From: Nostoc sp. B(2019)
GTDB taxonomy: Bacteria; Cyanobacteriota; Cyanobacteriia; Cyanobacteriales; Nostocaceae
Direction: 5' to 3'
Assembly: GCF_010091925.1 (NCBI RefSeq)
Contig: NZ_WVID01000010.1
Location: 153,298-217,297 of the forward strand
Length of the DNA: 64,000 nucleotides
The position numbers and the translations under genes were made by a program. Below the pieces are notes generated by a model that was not told the origin of the DNA, ran no database searches, and saw nothing but the letters and a program-made list of their open reading frames with translations. Below, piece after piece: positions 45,556-55,022 of this stretch (position 1 is the stretch's first letter; each line of letters begins with the position of its first letter).

Positions 45556-47418
45556 TTAGACTGTATTACGAATTTGCTGCTGGACAGGAATTTGAATGAT
45601 AAACTCCGTTCCCTCGCCAGGTATTGAGAAACAATCTAACTTACCGCCATGTTTCTCAGTAACAATCTGATAGCTAATCGGCATTCCCATACCCGTTCCC
45701 TTACCGACAGATTTTGTGGTGAAGAATGGATCAAAGATGCGTTTGTGAACAGATTCAGTCATTCCTATTCCATTATCAGAAATTGCAATTTTTATCCAAT
45801 TTGAATCAATCATAGAAGTCCGAATGATAATCTGGCTGGGATTTTCCTTAATCTCCTCATAGGTTCGTTTGGCGTTGGTTTCTTCTAGCGCATCAATGGC
45901 ATTTGCCAGGATGTTCATAAACGCCTGATTGATTTGACCAGGATAGCATTCCACTAGCGGGAGACTGCCATAGTCACGAATTACTTGAATCGCTGGACGC
46001 TCTGGTCTATCTTTCAAGCGATGCTGTAAAATCAACAACGTGCTATCAATGCCCTCGTGAATATCAACGGCTTTGAAGTCAGCTTCATCCATTCGTGAGA
46101 AGTTGCGGAGTGACAAGACAATTTGGCGAATGCGATCTGTACCCATTTTCATGGAATCCAACATTTTGGGTAGATCAACTTGGACAAACTCTATATCAAG
46201 GTTTTCCGCCTCAGCTTGGATTTCGGGTGCTGGGTCGGGATAGTACTTCTGATATAGTTGGACAAAAGCTAATAAATTGTGAGCATATTCTTGCACATGG
46301 CTTAAGTTGCCGTGGATGAAGTTAACCGGATTGTTGATTTCGTGTGCCACCCCTGCCACCATTTGCCCCAATGCAGACATCTTTTCACTTTGCACCATTT
46401 GAATCTGAGTGCGTTGCAGTTCCTCTAAGAGTTGTTGCAACTGCGTATTTTTGTCGTTGAGTTCTTGGGTTCTTCCTTCAACTTTCGATTCAAGTGTTTG
46501 GCTGTAAGTTTGTAGTTGTTCGTTGGCTGTTTTTTGTTGCTGTAAGAGTTGTTGAACAGCGCGAATTAATTGGTTAAAGGCATTGGCAAGCGTTCCAATC
46601 TCATCATTTTGCTCAACAGTCGCTTGTAACTCAAAATTGGACTCTTCAGTAGATCGTCGAGCAACGCTGGTCAGAGCTTCAATAGGTTGGGCGATCGCTC
46701 GGTTGGTCAAAATTGCTAAAATAATGGCGATTACAATAGATAATCCGATACTCGTAACCACAACTTTCTCAGCAACTTTACTAGCCTGTTCATTTGACTT
46801 TTCCGCTGCTTCAAGTTCTTGGTAAGCTTGGTCAATTAAACCTACCAGATCATCAGATATGCCATCGAATTCAAGCGCCAAATCACTATTGGTAAATTCC
46901 AAGATTAGCGCTTGGGCTTGCTCAACATTAGTGGGTGATGCAAGATTCAGCTTACGAATTTGTTCAACTCGGTATTCTAATTCCTGTGAGTAGAGTTGTG
47001 GCACACGGTCATAGGTTTGCAAGAAGCCTGGAATCGTTGCTTGGTGTGCATGATCTTGTGGGGTAGAAGACTTTGCCACAAATGCCTTAAGTTCAGCCCA
47101 AATGGTTTGAATTTCAGTTTTATGCTTCAGCAAGTGAGCATATTCATCCTGAAATTTTTCTGGGTATTGCGCTAGGGGGATAAGTTGTTGTTGATGGGTT
47201 CGAGTCTGGAGAATACGAGATTGCAGGCGATGCAGAAGTTCCACTTCGTTGCGTGCGTGTTCTTCTCGTTTTTCAGCCTGTTGTTGATAATGATGCCCAA
47301 CTCCAAAACCAGCAATTGTTCCAGACACAGCAATGCCTAGAGCAAGGGCATATCCCAAACCGATCTTTTGCCCAACCTTAAGGCTCGATAACCGTTGTCC
47401 TAAACTCTGCCATATCAT
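45556..47418 (-). CDS. Transmembrane sensor histidine kinase (HAMP-HisKA-HATPase)
   Basis: 620 residues. First membrane helix about 15-40 (IGLGYALALGIAVSGTIAGF), a periplasmic helical sensor (about 45-215), a second helix (VVTSIGLSIVIAIILAIL, about 217-238), HAMP (with RAIAQPIEALTSVARR), a long coiled coil, HisKA with [10 protein letters not shown], and HATPase ([21 protein letters not shown]). Shares the HEINNP kinase core with the 40731 gene. Probably needs a separate receiver; the ligand is unknown. Confidence 0.92.
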   Translation of the reverse strand: MIWQSLGQRLSSLKVGQKIGLGYALALGIAVSGTIAGFGVGHHYQQQAEKREEHARNEVELLHRLQSRILQTRTHQQQLIPLAQYPEKFQDEYAHLLKHKTEIQTIWAELKAFVAKSSTPQDHAHQATIPGFLQTYDRVPQLYSQELEYRVEQIRKLNLASPTNVEQAQALILEFTNSDLALEFDGISDDLVGLIDQAYQELEAAEKSNEQASKVAEKVVVTSIGLSIVIAIILAILTNRAIAQPIEALTSVARRSTEESNFELQATVEQNDEIGTLANAFNQLIRAVQQLLQQQKTANEQLQTYSQTLESKVEGRTQELNDKNTQLQQLLEELQRTQIQMVQSEKMSALGQMVAGVAHEINNPVNFIHGNLSHVQEYAHNLLAFVQLYQKYYPDPAPEIQAEAENLDIEFVQVDLPKMLDSMKMGTDRIRQIVLSLRNFSRMDEADFKAVDIHEGIDSTLLILQHRLKDRPERPAIQVIRDYGSLPLVECYPGQINQAFMNILANAIDALEETNAKRTYEEIKENPSQIIIRTSMIDSNWIKIAISDNGIGMTESVHKRIFDPFFTTKSVGKGTGMGMPISYQIVTEKHGGKLDCFSIPGEGTEFIIQIPVQQQIRNTV

Positions 47419-47527
47419 ACAACCTTTCCACTCTACATAGGAGTATATATAAATCTAGGATTCCCAGCTTTCTTAGCGTTCTAACTATACCTTGCGCTTT
47501 GCAGCAACGCACCCTAAAGTATTTTGA

Positions 47528-47704
47528 TCAAATGCTTGTACCAGTCTCCCCACACTGTTCCCTTGACTTCGAGTTTTTCTCGCCCCTATCTTGAATACTG
47601 AATCGGTGTTTTAGTGTCTGTGATTCTGTTTTTGACGTAACTCTGGAAATGGTTAGAAAAACTGCTGCACCAGCCAAACCGAGCAATAACGAGAAGATAA
47701 CCAT
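47528..47704 (-). CDS. Short membrane protein, possible
   Basis: 58 residues from ATG 47704 (preceded by GAGGG). A hydrophobic start (MVIFSLLLGLAGAAVFLTI) and a charged tail. No homologue recognised. Lies 109 bases upstream of the histidine kinase in the same direction and may be its leader gene. Could be spurious. Confidence 0.4.
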   Translation of the reverse strand: MVIFSLLLGLAGAAVFLTISRVTSKTESQTLKHRFSIQDRGEKNSKSREQCGETGTSI

Positions 47705-47780
47705 GTATTCGCCTACCCTCACGATAATCATAACTAGTCAGTGCATCGCAGAAATATAGATAATGTCAAATTTAGTTGGC

Positions 47781-48011
47781 AAAATGGCGTTTTACTTACT
47801 CAAAATGACGTTTTACTTACTCGTTTTGGTGTTTTACTTACTCATTTTGGTGTTTTCCGCAAGCAAAATGGCGTTTTACTTACTCATTTTGGTATTTGAC
47901 TTACTCATTTTGGTGTTTTCCGCAAGCAAAATGGCATTTGACTTACTCATTTTGGTATTTTCCGCAAGCAAAATGACGTTTTACTTACTCAAAATGGCAT
48001 TTGACTTTCTA
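47781..48011. repeat. Tandem array of eleven 21-bp units built from heptamers
   Basis: Eleven consecutive 21-bp units, each of three heptamers. Unit head is AAAATGR or (A/G)TTTTGG; with the preceding C these read CAAAATG and CATTTTG, exact reverse complements. Unit tail is CTTACTC or CGCAAGC. Because 21 is divisible by three, the + strand stays open from an ATG at 47763 to 48017 as seven-residue hydrophobic repeats (KMAFYLL, ILVFSAS, ILVFDLL). Whether that ORF is translated is doubtful; it is best viewed as a repeat array. Confidence 0.85.
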
Positions 48012-48155
48012 ATTTAAGTAGTTCACGTATTTGATGATAATTCTCGCTGTGTAGCAAAAGCCATTGCAGATTTGCCGAAATTTTCTCAGGCTGAACAATA
48101 CGGAAGTTTTTTAATGTAAAGAATATCAACCGTACTGTATTACAAGGTGTATTTT

Positions 48156-48584
48156 ATGGCTCGTCAAAAAAGAAGCTCTAAGGTGTTAGAAAAAGCAGTG
48201 CGTCGTGCGGCTAGCATCAACTCAATTGATCCAAATTTAGATTTAGGCAATGGATTTACCCTACCTGCTTTCTCAACCCTGATAGAGAAAATGCGAACTA
48301 GAGAAAATGCATACAACACTGCCCTTTCCAGCTTGGATAAGTTATATCGTGAAATGCTAGAAACAGAGGATGAGTTAGGAGATATGACAGAGCACATGCT
48401 AATGGCAGTTGCGATTCGATATGGCAAAAGCAGTGTAGAGTATGGCATGGCGGGAGGAGTTCCTAAAAACCAGCGTCGTAAGGGATTACGAGGCGAGTCA
48501 TCAACTCTCAGTTCTGAGCAACCGTCATTCATTGCCAGTGTAGATAGTAACACGAATGGAAAGAAAGCAGCAGCGAGAATTTAG
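48156..48584 (+). CDS. Conserved hypothetical protein
   Basis: 142 residues; ATG 48156 with AAGGTG about seven bases upstream, preferred to the start at 48147. Basic N-terminus (MARQKRSSKVLEKAVRR), a helical middle (TRENAYNTALSSLDKLYREML, AVAIRYGKSSVEYGM), and a basic Gly/Ser-rich tail (KNQRRKGLRGESS). No family recognised; the basic ends suggest nucleic-acid binding. The 21-bp repeat array ends 144 bases upstream. Confidence 0.7.
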   Translation: MARQKRSSKVLEKAVRRAASINSIDPNLDLGNGFTLPAFSTLIEKMRTRENAYNTALSSLDKLYREMLETEDELGDMTEHMLMAVAIRYGKSSVEYGMAGGVPKNQRRKGLRGESSTLSSEQPSFIASVDSNTNGKKAAARI

Positions 48585-49052
48585 TAGTCTGTCAAAGAAA
48601 CTTGGCTGAGTAAAGGGAGGGTAAGAAGGAAAGCTTTATTTACTTACTAATATGTGCATCTACTTAGATTAGGCGATCGCACCAACTCTTTAAGCATCTG
48701 GGGACTAGGGAGGAATTTTGCTAATTTTTAATCTCTAATTCTTAATCCCCAGTCCCTTTTACCTTACCGTAAATATACTAAAGAAAACTTTTAAATAAAA
48801 TTCAAATACTAGTGAATATACGAGTTACATGAACCTTTCGCCTCAATAGGATGTAACCGAACATAGATCACTCGTTAAAACTAGCGGCCTACAATACTAA
48901 TCGATTAAATCTGCACTTCCCGACATTTTCGAGCCAGGATGCTTAAGACCTTACCAACATTATGCTGTAATGACTGACAATAGTTGCCAAAAACTCATCT
49001 CAGAATTTATGTAGTTACGTAATATTACTACCACATCAAAAGGAAGCTCAGA
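48585..49052. other. Intergenic region with an inverted repeat and ribosome site
   Basis: 468 bases. Contains the arms CTGGGGA (48698-48704) and TCCCCAG (48746-48752), typical GGGGACT-type STRR remnants. AGGAAG at 49041-49046 is the ribosome site of the next gene. No other feature. Confidence 0.55.
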
Positions 49053-50681
49053 ATGTTAGATCTGTTTGCTCTACAACCAACACAGTGGCTCGGACGGATG
49101 GCATCTACACGGCTAGTAAGTTTGATCGTGCTTACTACTGTAATATCCTCCGAGGTTCTTTCCACCCCTGCGCTTGGCAGCCCACCAGCTGCGTCTGTTG
49201 AAACCAAGCTTCAAGTGCCTAGTACAATGACCTCTTCACCCTTCAATACTAGTCGTTACTTGAAAGTGCCGCCCAATTTTTCCATCTCCGTTTATGCGCG
49301 AATTCCCAAAGCCCGCTTTATGGCAGTTGCTCCCAATGGGGATCTTCTAGTCTCACAGCCCAGTACAGGTAAAGTGCTAATTGTGCAGCCAAATGGCAGT
49401 AATGACCCAATTATTTCTGACTTCGTAACGGGTCTACGCAAGCCGCACGACATTGTGTTTCACACGATTGACAATACTACATACGTTTATATCTCTGAGA
49501 CTCATCAAATTAACCGCTTCATCTACAAATCTGGAGACATAACCGCAAACAATCGCCAAGTCGTTGTAGCTGGCTTACCAGATAGCAGCACACCGGAACT
49601 CAAAGGCTCTTATGGTCACGAACTGAAAAATATCGCACTCGATGCCAATCATAAACTGTACGTGTCCATCGCCTCTACGTGCAACGCCTGCCTGGAAGAT
49701 ACTGTAAGTAATCCACGACGCGGCGCAATTTACCAGTACGACGCTGATGGAAGTAATCAGCGACTTTTTGCCCAAGGTTTACGCAATGCAGAAGGATTGG
49801 CATTTTTGCCTGACACAAATGACCTATGGGTAGTCGTTAATAATCGAGACAGAATTGCCTATCCTTTCAACGATAGCAGTGGCAACTACGGTAAGGTTAT
49901 CCAGTCCTACGTAGACGACCACCCGCCAGAAGAGTTTACAAAAGTTAGAGATGGTGGCAACTATGGTTGGCCATTCTGCAACCCCAATCCTGACAAGCCA
50001 AATGGCTTCAATGATATGCCGTTCGACCGCGACTATCAGTTTAATGCTGATGGACGTGTTAATTGCAACGCAATGGACAAGATTACCAAAGGTATCCAAG
50101 CGCATTCGGCTCCGTTGGGACTTACCTTTTTACAAAATACGAAGTTTCCCAGCTTGTACTCCACTGGGGCAGTGGTGGGGCTGCACGGTTCATGGAATCG
50201 GCAGAAAAAAACAGGTTACAAAATAGCTTACTTTCCTTGGGACAGTAAGACAAATATCCCAGGAGATCAGATAGATTTAGTTAGCGGCTGGCTAATTACA
50301 GCAACCCAACAAGTCTGGGGACGACCTGTGGATATGGTAGTAGATCGGCAGGGCAATTTGCTAATCTCAGATGACTACAGCGGCACTATCTACAAGCTCT
50401 CCTACACGCCGTCAGTTGCACAGGTTCAGGTTTACAAACACTCCAACTTTAATGGAGTTTCCCAATCTTTTCCCATAGGTGCAGGAGTATACAAAGCCAG
50501 CCAAGGTGACTTAAGTGCCGTTGGTAATGACAGTATTAGCTCATTACGCGTGCCACCAGATACAGTGGTACGTGTATGCGAACATAACAATGGTGGTCGA
50601 TGCCGTGAGTTTGGTTCTGGTGATCATAAATATGTCGGAAAGGACTTTAATGACATAATCTCGTATATAGAAGTAAAGTAG
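49053..50681 (+). CDS. PQQ-type sugar dehydrogenase with C-terminal beta/gamma-crystallin domain
   Basis: 542 residues. The N-terminal 45 residues contain an export signal (LVSLIVLTTVISSEVLSTPALGS broken at the cleavage region). The propeller (about 60-455) carries KARFMAVAPNGDLLVSQPS, AQGLRNAEGLAFLP, GGNYGWPFC, HSAPLGLTFL and HGSWNRQKKTGYKIAYFP. The last 90 residues form a beta/gamma-crystallin domain: VYKHSNFNGVSQSF and VCEHNNGGRCREF as Greek-key corners, with NDSISS and NDIISY as N/D-N/D-x-x-S calcium motifs. ATG 49053 has AGGAAG six bases upstream. Paralogue of the 12115 gene. Confidence 0.88.
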   Translation: MLDLFALQPTQWLGRMASTRLVSLIVLTTVISSEVLSTPALGSPPAASVETKLQVPSTMTSSPFNTSRYLKVPPNFSISVYARIPKARFMAVAPNGDLLVSQPSTGKVLIVQPNGSNDPIISDFVTGLRKPHDIVFHTIDNTTYVYISETHQINRFIYKSGDITANNRQVVVAGLPDSSTPELKGSYGHELKNIALDANHKLYVSIASTCNACLEDTVSNPRRGAIYQYDADGSNQRLFAQGLRNAEGLAFLPDTNDLWVVVNNRDRIAYPFNDSSGNYGKVIQSYVDDHPPEEFTKVRDGGNYGWPFCNPNPDKPNGFNDMPFDRDYQFNADGRVNCNAMDKITKGIQAHSAPLGLTFLQNTKFPSLYSTGAVVGLHGSWNRQKKTGYKIAYFPWDSKTNIPGDQIDLVSGWLITATQQVWGRPVDMVVDRQGNLLISDDYSGTIYKLSYTPSVAQVQVYKHSNFNGVSQSFPIGAGVYKASQGDLSAVGNDSISSLRVPPDTVVRVCEHNNGGRCREFGSGDHKYVGKDFNDIISYIEVK

Positions 50682-51998
50682 CGCCAAGTATTCTTGGGAG
50701 CATTTGATTCAAAATAAAGTTAATTTTGCCAATCATTGCAACTATATCTATAGCGATCGCTCTTACTGTTAAAGATTGAGTTTAGCGGCGGCTAGTAACC
50801 CTACCAACCATCTTTATTCCGCTGCTGCAACGATTTGTGATGCCGCGTTTTTATCGATACGGTTGCGATCGCTCACAAGATGCATCTCATGGAATGAATA
50901 CTCGACTTGCTCCCATGTAATTCTCAATATAAATATTCATAATACTCGGAAAATGGCAGAAGAGGGATAGCTCATTAAAATTAGCCAGCTAGATTATGGC
51001 GAGCAGCAGTTCTATTTAGAATCACCATCAGTTGTTTTTCAGTGTATGCACTGGAGTCATTTAGAGTTTGAAGTTAATACTATTACTATATTCACATCTG
51101 TGAGTGTGGCTAATGCCGAATTAGTCACTGTTGCTGATTGTTGGGAAGGTGTAGGGACAGCCCTTATGGGGATTTTCCTACATCCGGGGCGTCTCTCGTA
51201 GATGCCCTTTTATTTATTTGTGATTTTTTCTCAGTAAAGCATATTTTTGCAAAATTTTTTATTAATAAAAATCGTAGATTTGTTCACGAAAATATCATAA
51301 TCTTTCGCATTTTTATCTTATTCATTTGCTTTATTTACAATCCATTTTTCTGCTTCTCTGTCTGGTAATACAGCAATTGTTGGCAGGTTTATCAGCAATC
51401 CTTTAAGAAATCTAAATACATTGATTTAATTCACGCGATCGCACACAATTATCTATTGACATAGAATCAACATAAATCAGTAATTCAGCAGCAAGAGTGT
51501 GCAAACCATACTTTTAAGCCGCGAATAAGTTGCACGACGTGCCAAAGTTTACTAATCAACAAGAACAAAAACACTGCGATCGCTTAAGTGAAGACGAGAT
51601 TTGGAATAAAATTAAAAGCGCATTGATGATTATGCCATTAAATAGCCAATTTTCTACTTAATACAAAACCGACTCGCTATATCGCTCTACTAGTTGGTAA
51701 AGAGCTTTTTTTTAAGAGGACGGGCAAAACTCAGAATCAGCTAGAACCTTGCTTTATAATTACAGCAATAAAGATTAGGAAATTTAGTAATCTATCTAGT
51801 AGCCCTAATCTTCAGTTTGTATCGCCTGAGCAGGTTATAGTTTATGCACACTAGTTTTGTTTAATTTTGGTAGATGCGATAAGTGTATTACTAATATTTG
51901 TATGGGTTGATGCAAAACCCAGCTTGGTTATAAGTATACCTTTAACGCCAAAATAATCAAGGTATTTGTCCCACTTTTTGAACTGGCTGAAAACCTCT
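50682..51998. other. Long intergenic region with coding remnants
   Basis: 1.3 kb without an intact gene. From 50971 to 51201 one frame is open for 76 codons but lacks a normal start (begins LIKISQLDYGEQQFY, then SPSVVFQCMHWSHLEF), and looks like a decayed gene. From about 51538 to 51661 another frame reads PKFTNQQEQKHCDRLSEDEI with a stop, also gene-like. Nothing else is recognised; the region is A+T-rich. Confidence 0.5.
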
Positions 51999-52568
51999 AT
52001 GACTCCTCACGAAAGTGATGCCAAAGCTACTGCGTCGTCAAAAGTATGGCGTGGTTGGCAAGAAAATCTGACTCTGGTTGCGATCGCCTTATGTTTGGCA
52101 CTCCTGATCCGAACTTTTATCGCCGAACCTCGTTATATACCTTCTGACTCAATGTTACCTACCTTACACACAGGCGATCGGCTTGTGGTAGAAAAAATTT
52201 CCTACCGTTTTCACTCTCCCGTAACTGGCGATATTATTGTTTTTCAGCCACCCGCAGAACTACAACGTCGAGGATATCCCAAAGACCAAGCCTTCATCAA
52301 GCGGGTTATTGGTAAGCCTGGAGAGGTGATTAGTGTTGCTTCTGGCAAAGTTTATCTCAACGGTCAGCCCTTATCAGAAAACTACATTGCTGAACCACCA
52401 AATCGGCCTTTCTCAGCCGTGAAAGTCCCTGAAGACGAATTTTTTGTCATGGGTGATAACCGCAATGATAGTAATGACTCTCGCTACTGGGGCTTTTTAC
52501 CTAGTAAAAATATCATTGGTCGAGCAACATTTCGCTTTTGGCCCCTTGACCGCATTGGGTTCATTTAA
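51999..52568 (+). CDS. lepB: Signal peptidase I
   Basis: 189 residues. One membrane helix (LTLVAIALCLALLIRTFIA), then catalytic Ser in IPSDSMLPTL and catalytic Lys in FIKRVIGKPG, with the later box DNRNDSNDSRYWGF: all S26 family landmarks. It removes signal peptides at the thylakoid or plasma membrane. Start is uncertain: ATG 51999 is chosen, but an in-frame TTG at 51966 follows AAGG and would add eleven residues. Confidence 0.95.
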   Translation: MTPHESDAKATASSKVWRGWQENLTLVAIALCLALLIRTFIAEPRYIPSDSMLPTLHTGDRLVVEKISYRFHSPVTGDIIVFQPPAELQRRGYPKDQAFIKRVIGKPGEVISVASGKVYLNGQPLSENYIAEPPNRPFSAVKVPEDEFFVMGDNRNDSNDSRYWGFLPSKNIIGRATFRFWPLDRIGFI

Positions 52569-53302
52569 TTAGTCATCGGTCAGTTGTTTGTTTTTAAGCT
52601 AATCGTCATTCATTTTTCCAGGATGATTCGTTTGTAGTAAGGGCTTTAGCCCTAGTTCTATGCAACTTGAATGCGCTCATTAACTTACAACTGACATACA
52701 CAGGTAGAAACACAATCAATACTTATAGGATAAGCATTCTTCACCTCTGACATGGACTGAGCAAAGGTTAAGAGGAAAAGGCAAAGGAGTGAATTTAACA
52801 GAACGCGAAAGTCCTCACCCTCAACTCGTAAGTTCGGTGGGGATGAATAGCGACTAACATTAGGTTTCAGCGTCAGTCATAGACGCATTTTAGCGGCTTG
52901 CCGCAGGCATCGCGTTCAGAGAAAATGGATAAAGTCGAGTTAAGAAGTCAGGAGCCAAATTGTATAGTTTTACTAACTCCTACCATGCAACTTGAATGCT
53001 AATTAGCTGTTAATAGTAATCAATTTTTCTATTTTTGTTGTAATTGTAAATAGGTAGGCATCAATAAACGAAATTTAATATTTGGTTTTAAGCCTATAAA
53101 CACTAATTAAAAGCTACAAAACATCTTCTGTTTAATTATACCCACTGACTGATTAATATATCCTTCCCGGTCAATGATTTGCAACTTTTTGCATCCCTTT
53201 CCTTTGTTATAAATTAGGGGATTACGTATATTATAATGATTTGGCTTGTCCTTATTAACACCATACTCAGCTTACATATTATTTATAAAATAAGAGAGCT
53301 AT
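52569..53302. other. Intergenic region with hairpins, possible mobile-element relic
   Basis: 734 bases. AGGGCTTTAGCCCT (52640-52653) is an interspersed Nostoc hairpin. A stronger hairpin lies at 52812-52843 (separate entry). GCGGC/GCCGC (52893-52904) is another small hairpin. No ORF of interest. Confidence 0.6.
52812..52843 (+). other. Strong hairpin, possible IS200/IS605 right-end or guide-RNA relic
   Basis: TCCTCACC (52812-52819) pairs with GGTGGGGA (52836-52843), enclosing AACT/AGTT around loop CGTA. One pair is a G-T wobble, which would suit RNA. Preceded by ACGCGAAAG. Such hairpins are seen at the ends of IS605-type elements; no transposase is present here. Confidence 0.4.
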
Positions 53303-54130
53303 ATGAAGCAATCTCTGCAATTTGTCAAGCAATTTTTATTAGTTGTTACTCCATTGCTAACTAGCTCTGTGGTTGCAGCTTCACCCACTCAGGCTGCTAC
53401 TTTGGCATTATCTAAAGCAGAATTATCATTTACGAACTTTAGTCAAAGCCCTTTGAGTACTTTGACATTAACTGATACCAATGCCAAAGCCATTTTTCAA
53501 GGTGGAGATGTCGCAGCTATTGCTGATGCTCAAGCAAGTTTTAAAGTTTCTCCACCAGAAGCGTTTAATTCATCTTTCAGTTTAGCTGAGGGGGTGAACA
53601 CTGATTATTCAGGATTTGCAGAAAGTGAGGCTAGCCTGATCGGCAGCTTCTCTATAGAAGCAGATAAATCTTTCTTTTTTGACTTTACGGCTTTTTTAGC
53701 TTTACAAACATCTATCGATACTGCACCAGAAGAAAATGCAAGAGCGATTGGAGATATGTCTTGGGTATTGTTTGACATTGATAATAATAAAGTTTTAGAC
53801 TCTTTTAACATTACAGGGAAGTTATTTACAGAAGGTGATAACGATTTATTAGAAATTAAGAATAGTGAAAAGATTGCCATAGGTAATCAAAAAGTCGAGT
53901 CTAGTTTTGGAGGCAAGGAAGAATTTGCAACAGTTCTTGTTCAGGGTTCCTTGCAACGTACTTTTGCAACCACAACCAATCTAGCTTTAGTAGAAGTTAA
54001 GAGGAATCAAGTTGCAGTTAAAGCACCTGAACCGTCAGATAACATAGCTTTACTTATTTCTAGTGGTGTAATTGGCATTGCGTTAAAACGTAGGCGCAAA
54101 GTAAATAATGCTTGTTCTTTAAAAGAATAG
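53303..54130 (+). CDS. PEP-CTERM sorting-domain protein
   Basis: 275 residues. Signal peptide at 1-31 (FLLVVTPLLTSSVVAASPTQA), a beta-rich mature part with many Ser/Ala/Thr, and a C-terminal PEP-CTERM-like tail: APEPSDN, a hydrophobic helix (IALLISSGVIGIAL) and basic KRRRK. Such proteins are exported and processed by an exosortase in cyanobacteria with envelope roles. Unlike many members it contains DIDNNKV and acidic loops. It is divergent from the secretion cluster. Confidence 0.87.
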   Translation: MKQSLQFVKQFLLVVTPLLTSSVVAASPTQAATLALSKAELSFTNFSQSPLSTLTLTDTNAKAIFQGGDVAAIADAQASFKVSPPEAFNSSFSLAEGVNTDYSGFAESEASLIGSFSIEADKSFFFDFTAFLALQTSIDTAPEENARAIGDMSWVLFDIDNNKVLDSFNITGKLFTEGDNDLLEIKNSEKIAIGNQKVESSFGGKEEFATVLVQGSLQRTFATTTNLALVEVKRNQVAVKAPEPSDNIALLISSGVIGIALKRRRKVNNACSLKE

Positions 54131-54208
54131 AATATCTGCGATCGCCATATATCAATCCTCAATCATTCGTGAATAATAAATAAAGTTTGCGAGTTCTGTT
54201 ATTCTCTG

Positions 54209-54397
54209 CTAATTAGCAGAAGAAGAACTAGACTTTGTGTAACTTCTAGAACTGTTGTTAGATGAAATATTGACTGAAATACTTTGACTAATCTCACTTT
54301 GATCGTCACCAGAAGCCATAGCTATGCTTTTCGCTTCTGCAATAATCTTGCCATCGGGTGAGATTATTTGTTTGATGATAACTTGACGATGAATCAT
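54209..54397 (-). CDS. Small Ser-rich protein near the peptide-export cluster
   Basis: 62 residues from ATG 54397 (an in-frame TTG at 54403 is rejected). N-terminal half is compact (MIHRQVIIKQIISPDGKIIA), then EAKSIAMASGDDQSEI, and the tail is Ser/Asn-rich (SSNNSSRSYTKSSSSSAN). No double-glycine leader. Its Ser-rich tail resembles that of the 55023 protein. May be a regulator or a secreted partner; unknown. Confidence 0.65.
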   Translation of the reverse strand: MIHRQVIIKQIISPDGKIIAEAKSIAMASGDDQSEISQSISVNISSNNSSRSYTKSSSSSAN

Positions 54398-54666
54398 TTT
54401 CAAAAGCTGTGTTAATTCAGCGATAATTGAGTATAGCTTTAATAAAGTTGTTAGAGAGTCAGTCTAGTAGAATGATTTTCAACTAATACTTATCATTTAG
54501 GCACTCATCAACCAAGAATTTATTGCCTTAAATGAAAAAATCTGGTTGTACTAGACTGACAATGTAGCCAATATTTCACTTTTCTAAACAAGGGTAATTT
54601 GCGATAAATTTTAGAAATGGAGAATGCAGAAGCACGAATGAAACTCCATGAATAGATTCAAGCTTT

Positions 54667-54993
54667 TTAAGCATAGTAGGCAGATGATGCGAAAGCTTTT
54701 CTAGAGTTTCGACCAACTACTACACCAGCCTGAGATGTGCCATCTCTGCTTGACACTACATATCCCGATTTGCCAGTGGTTTCATTCTCTAATTTTTCAA
54801 CAACATATTCTGAACCAGAATAAAATTCTTCAGTGGTATATTGTACAGCCACAGGATTAAAAAAGCCCGTTAATAACCAGCGTGAATACACATATACCAA
54901 ACTTTCAGCAGTAGTCAATCCACCTTTAACTTCAGCAACTTTATCTGCTGCTAACTCACAAAAACTCAGATTTGATATCTCTAATTTCTTCAT
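54667..54993 (-). CDS. Double-glycine-leader small protein (export substrate candidate 3)
   Basis: 108 residues. ATG 54993 has GAGGCG five bases upstream and is preferred to the 55005 start. The leader is MKKLEISNLSFCELAADKVA followed by EVKGG, the double-Gly site where a C39 peptidase would cut after residue 25. The mature part (about 83 residues) contains GFFNPVAVQYTTEEFYSGS and ends RKAFASSAYYA; it has no cysteine after the leader. A substrate of the nearby C39-ABC exporter is likely. Confidence 0.72.
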   Translation of the reverse strand: MKKLEISNLSFCELAADKVAEVKGGLTTAESLVYVYSRWLLTGFFNPVAVQYTTEEFYSGSEYVVEKLENETTGKSGYVVSSRDGTSQAGVVVGRNSRKAFASSAYYA

Positions 54994-55022
54994 AATACGC
55001 CTCATGTTCCTACCGATATTAT

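Noticed and set aside
47781-48011. Regular repeat array taken as a CRISPR array
   Set aside because: Units are contiguous 21-mers without unique spacers, and no cas gene is near; it is a heptamer-based tandem repeat.
47763-48017. 84-codon hydrophobic ORF over the tandem array
   Set aside because: Open only because unit length is divisible by three and no ribosome site is convincing; kept as a note in the repeat entry, not as a gene.
48164-48553. 129-codon - strand frame opposite the 48156 gene
   Set aside because: The + strand frame has a ribosome site, a basic helical protein-like composition and a better start; the - strand one has neither.
50776-50970. 64-codon frame in the gap after the crystallin-fused dehydrogenase
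   Set aside because: No ribosome site, odd composition, spans repeats; treated as non-coding.
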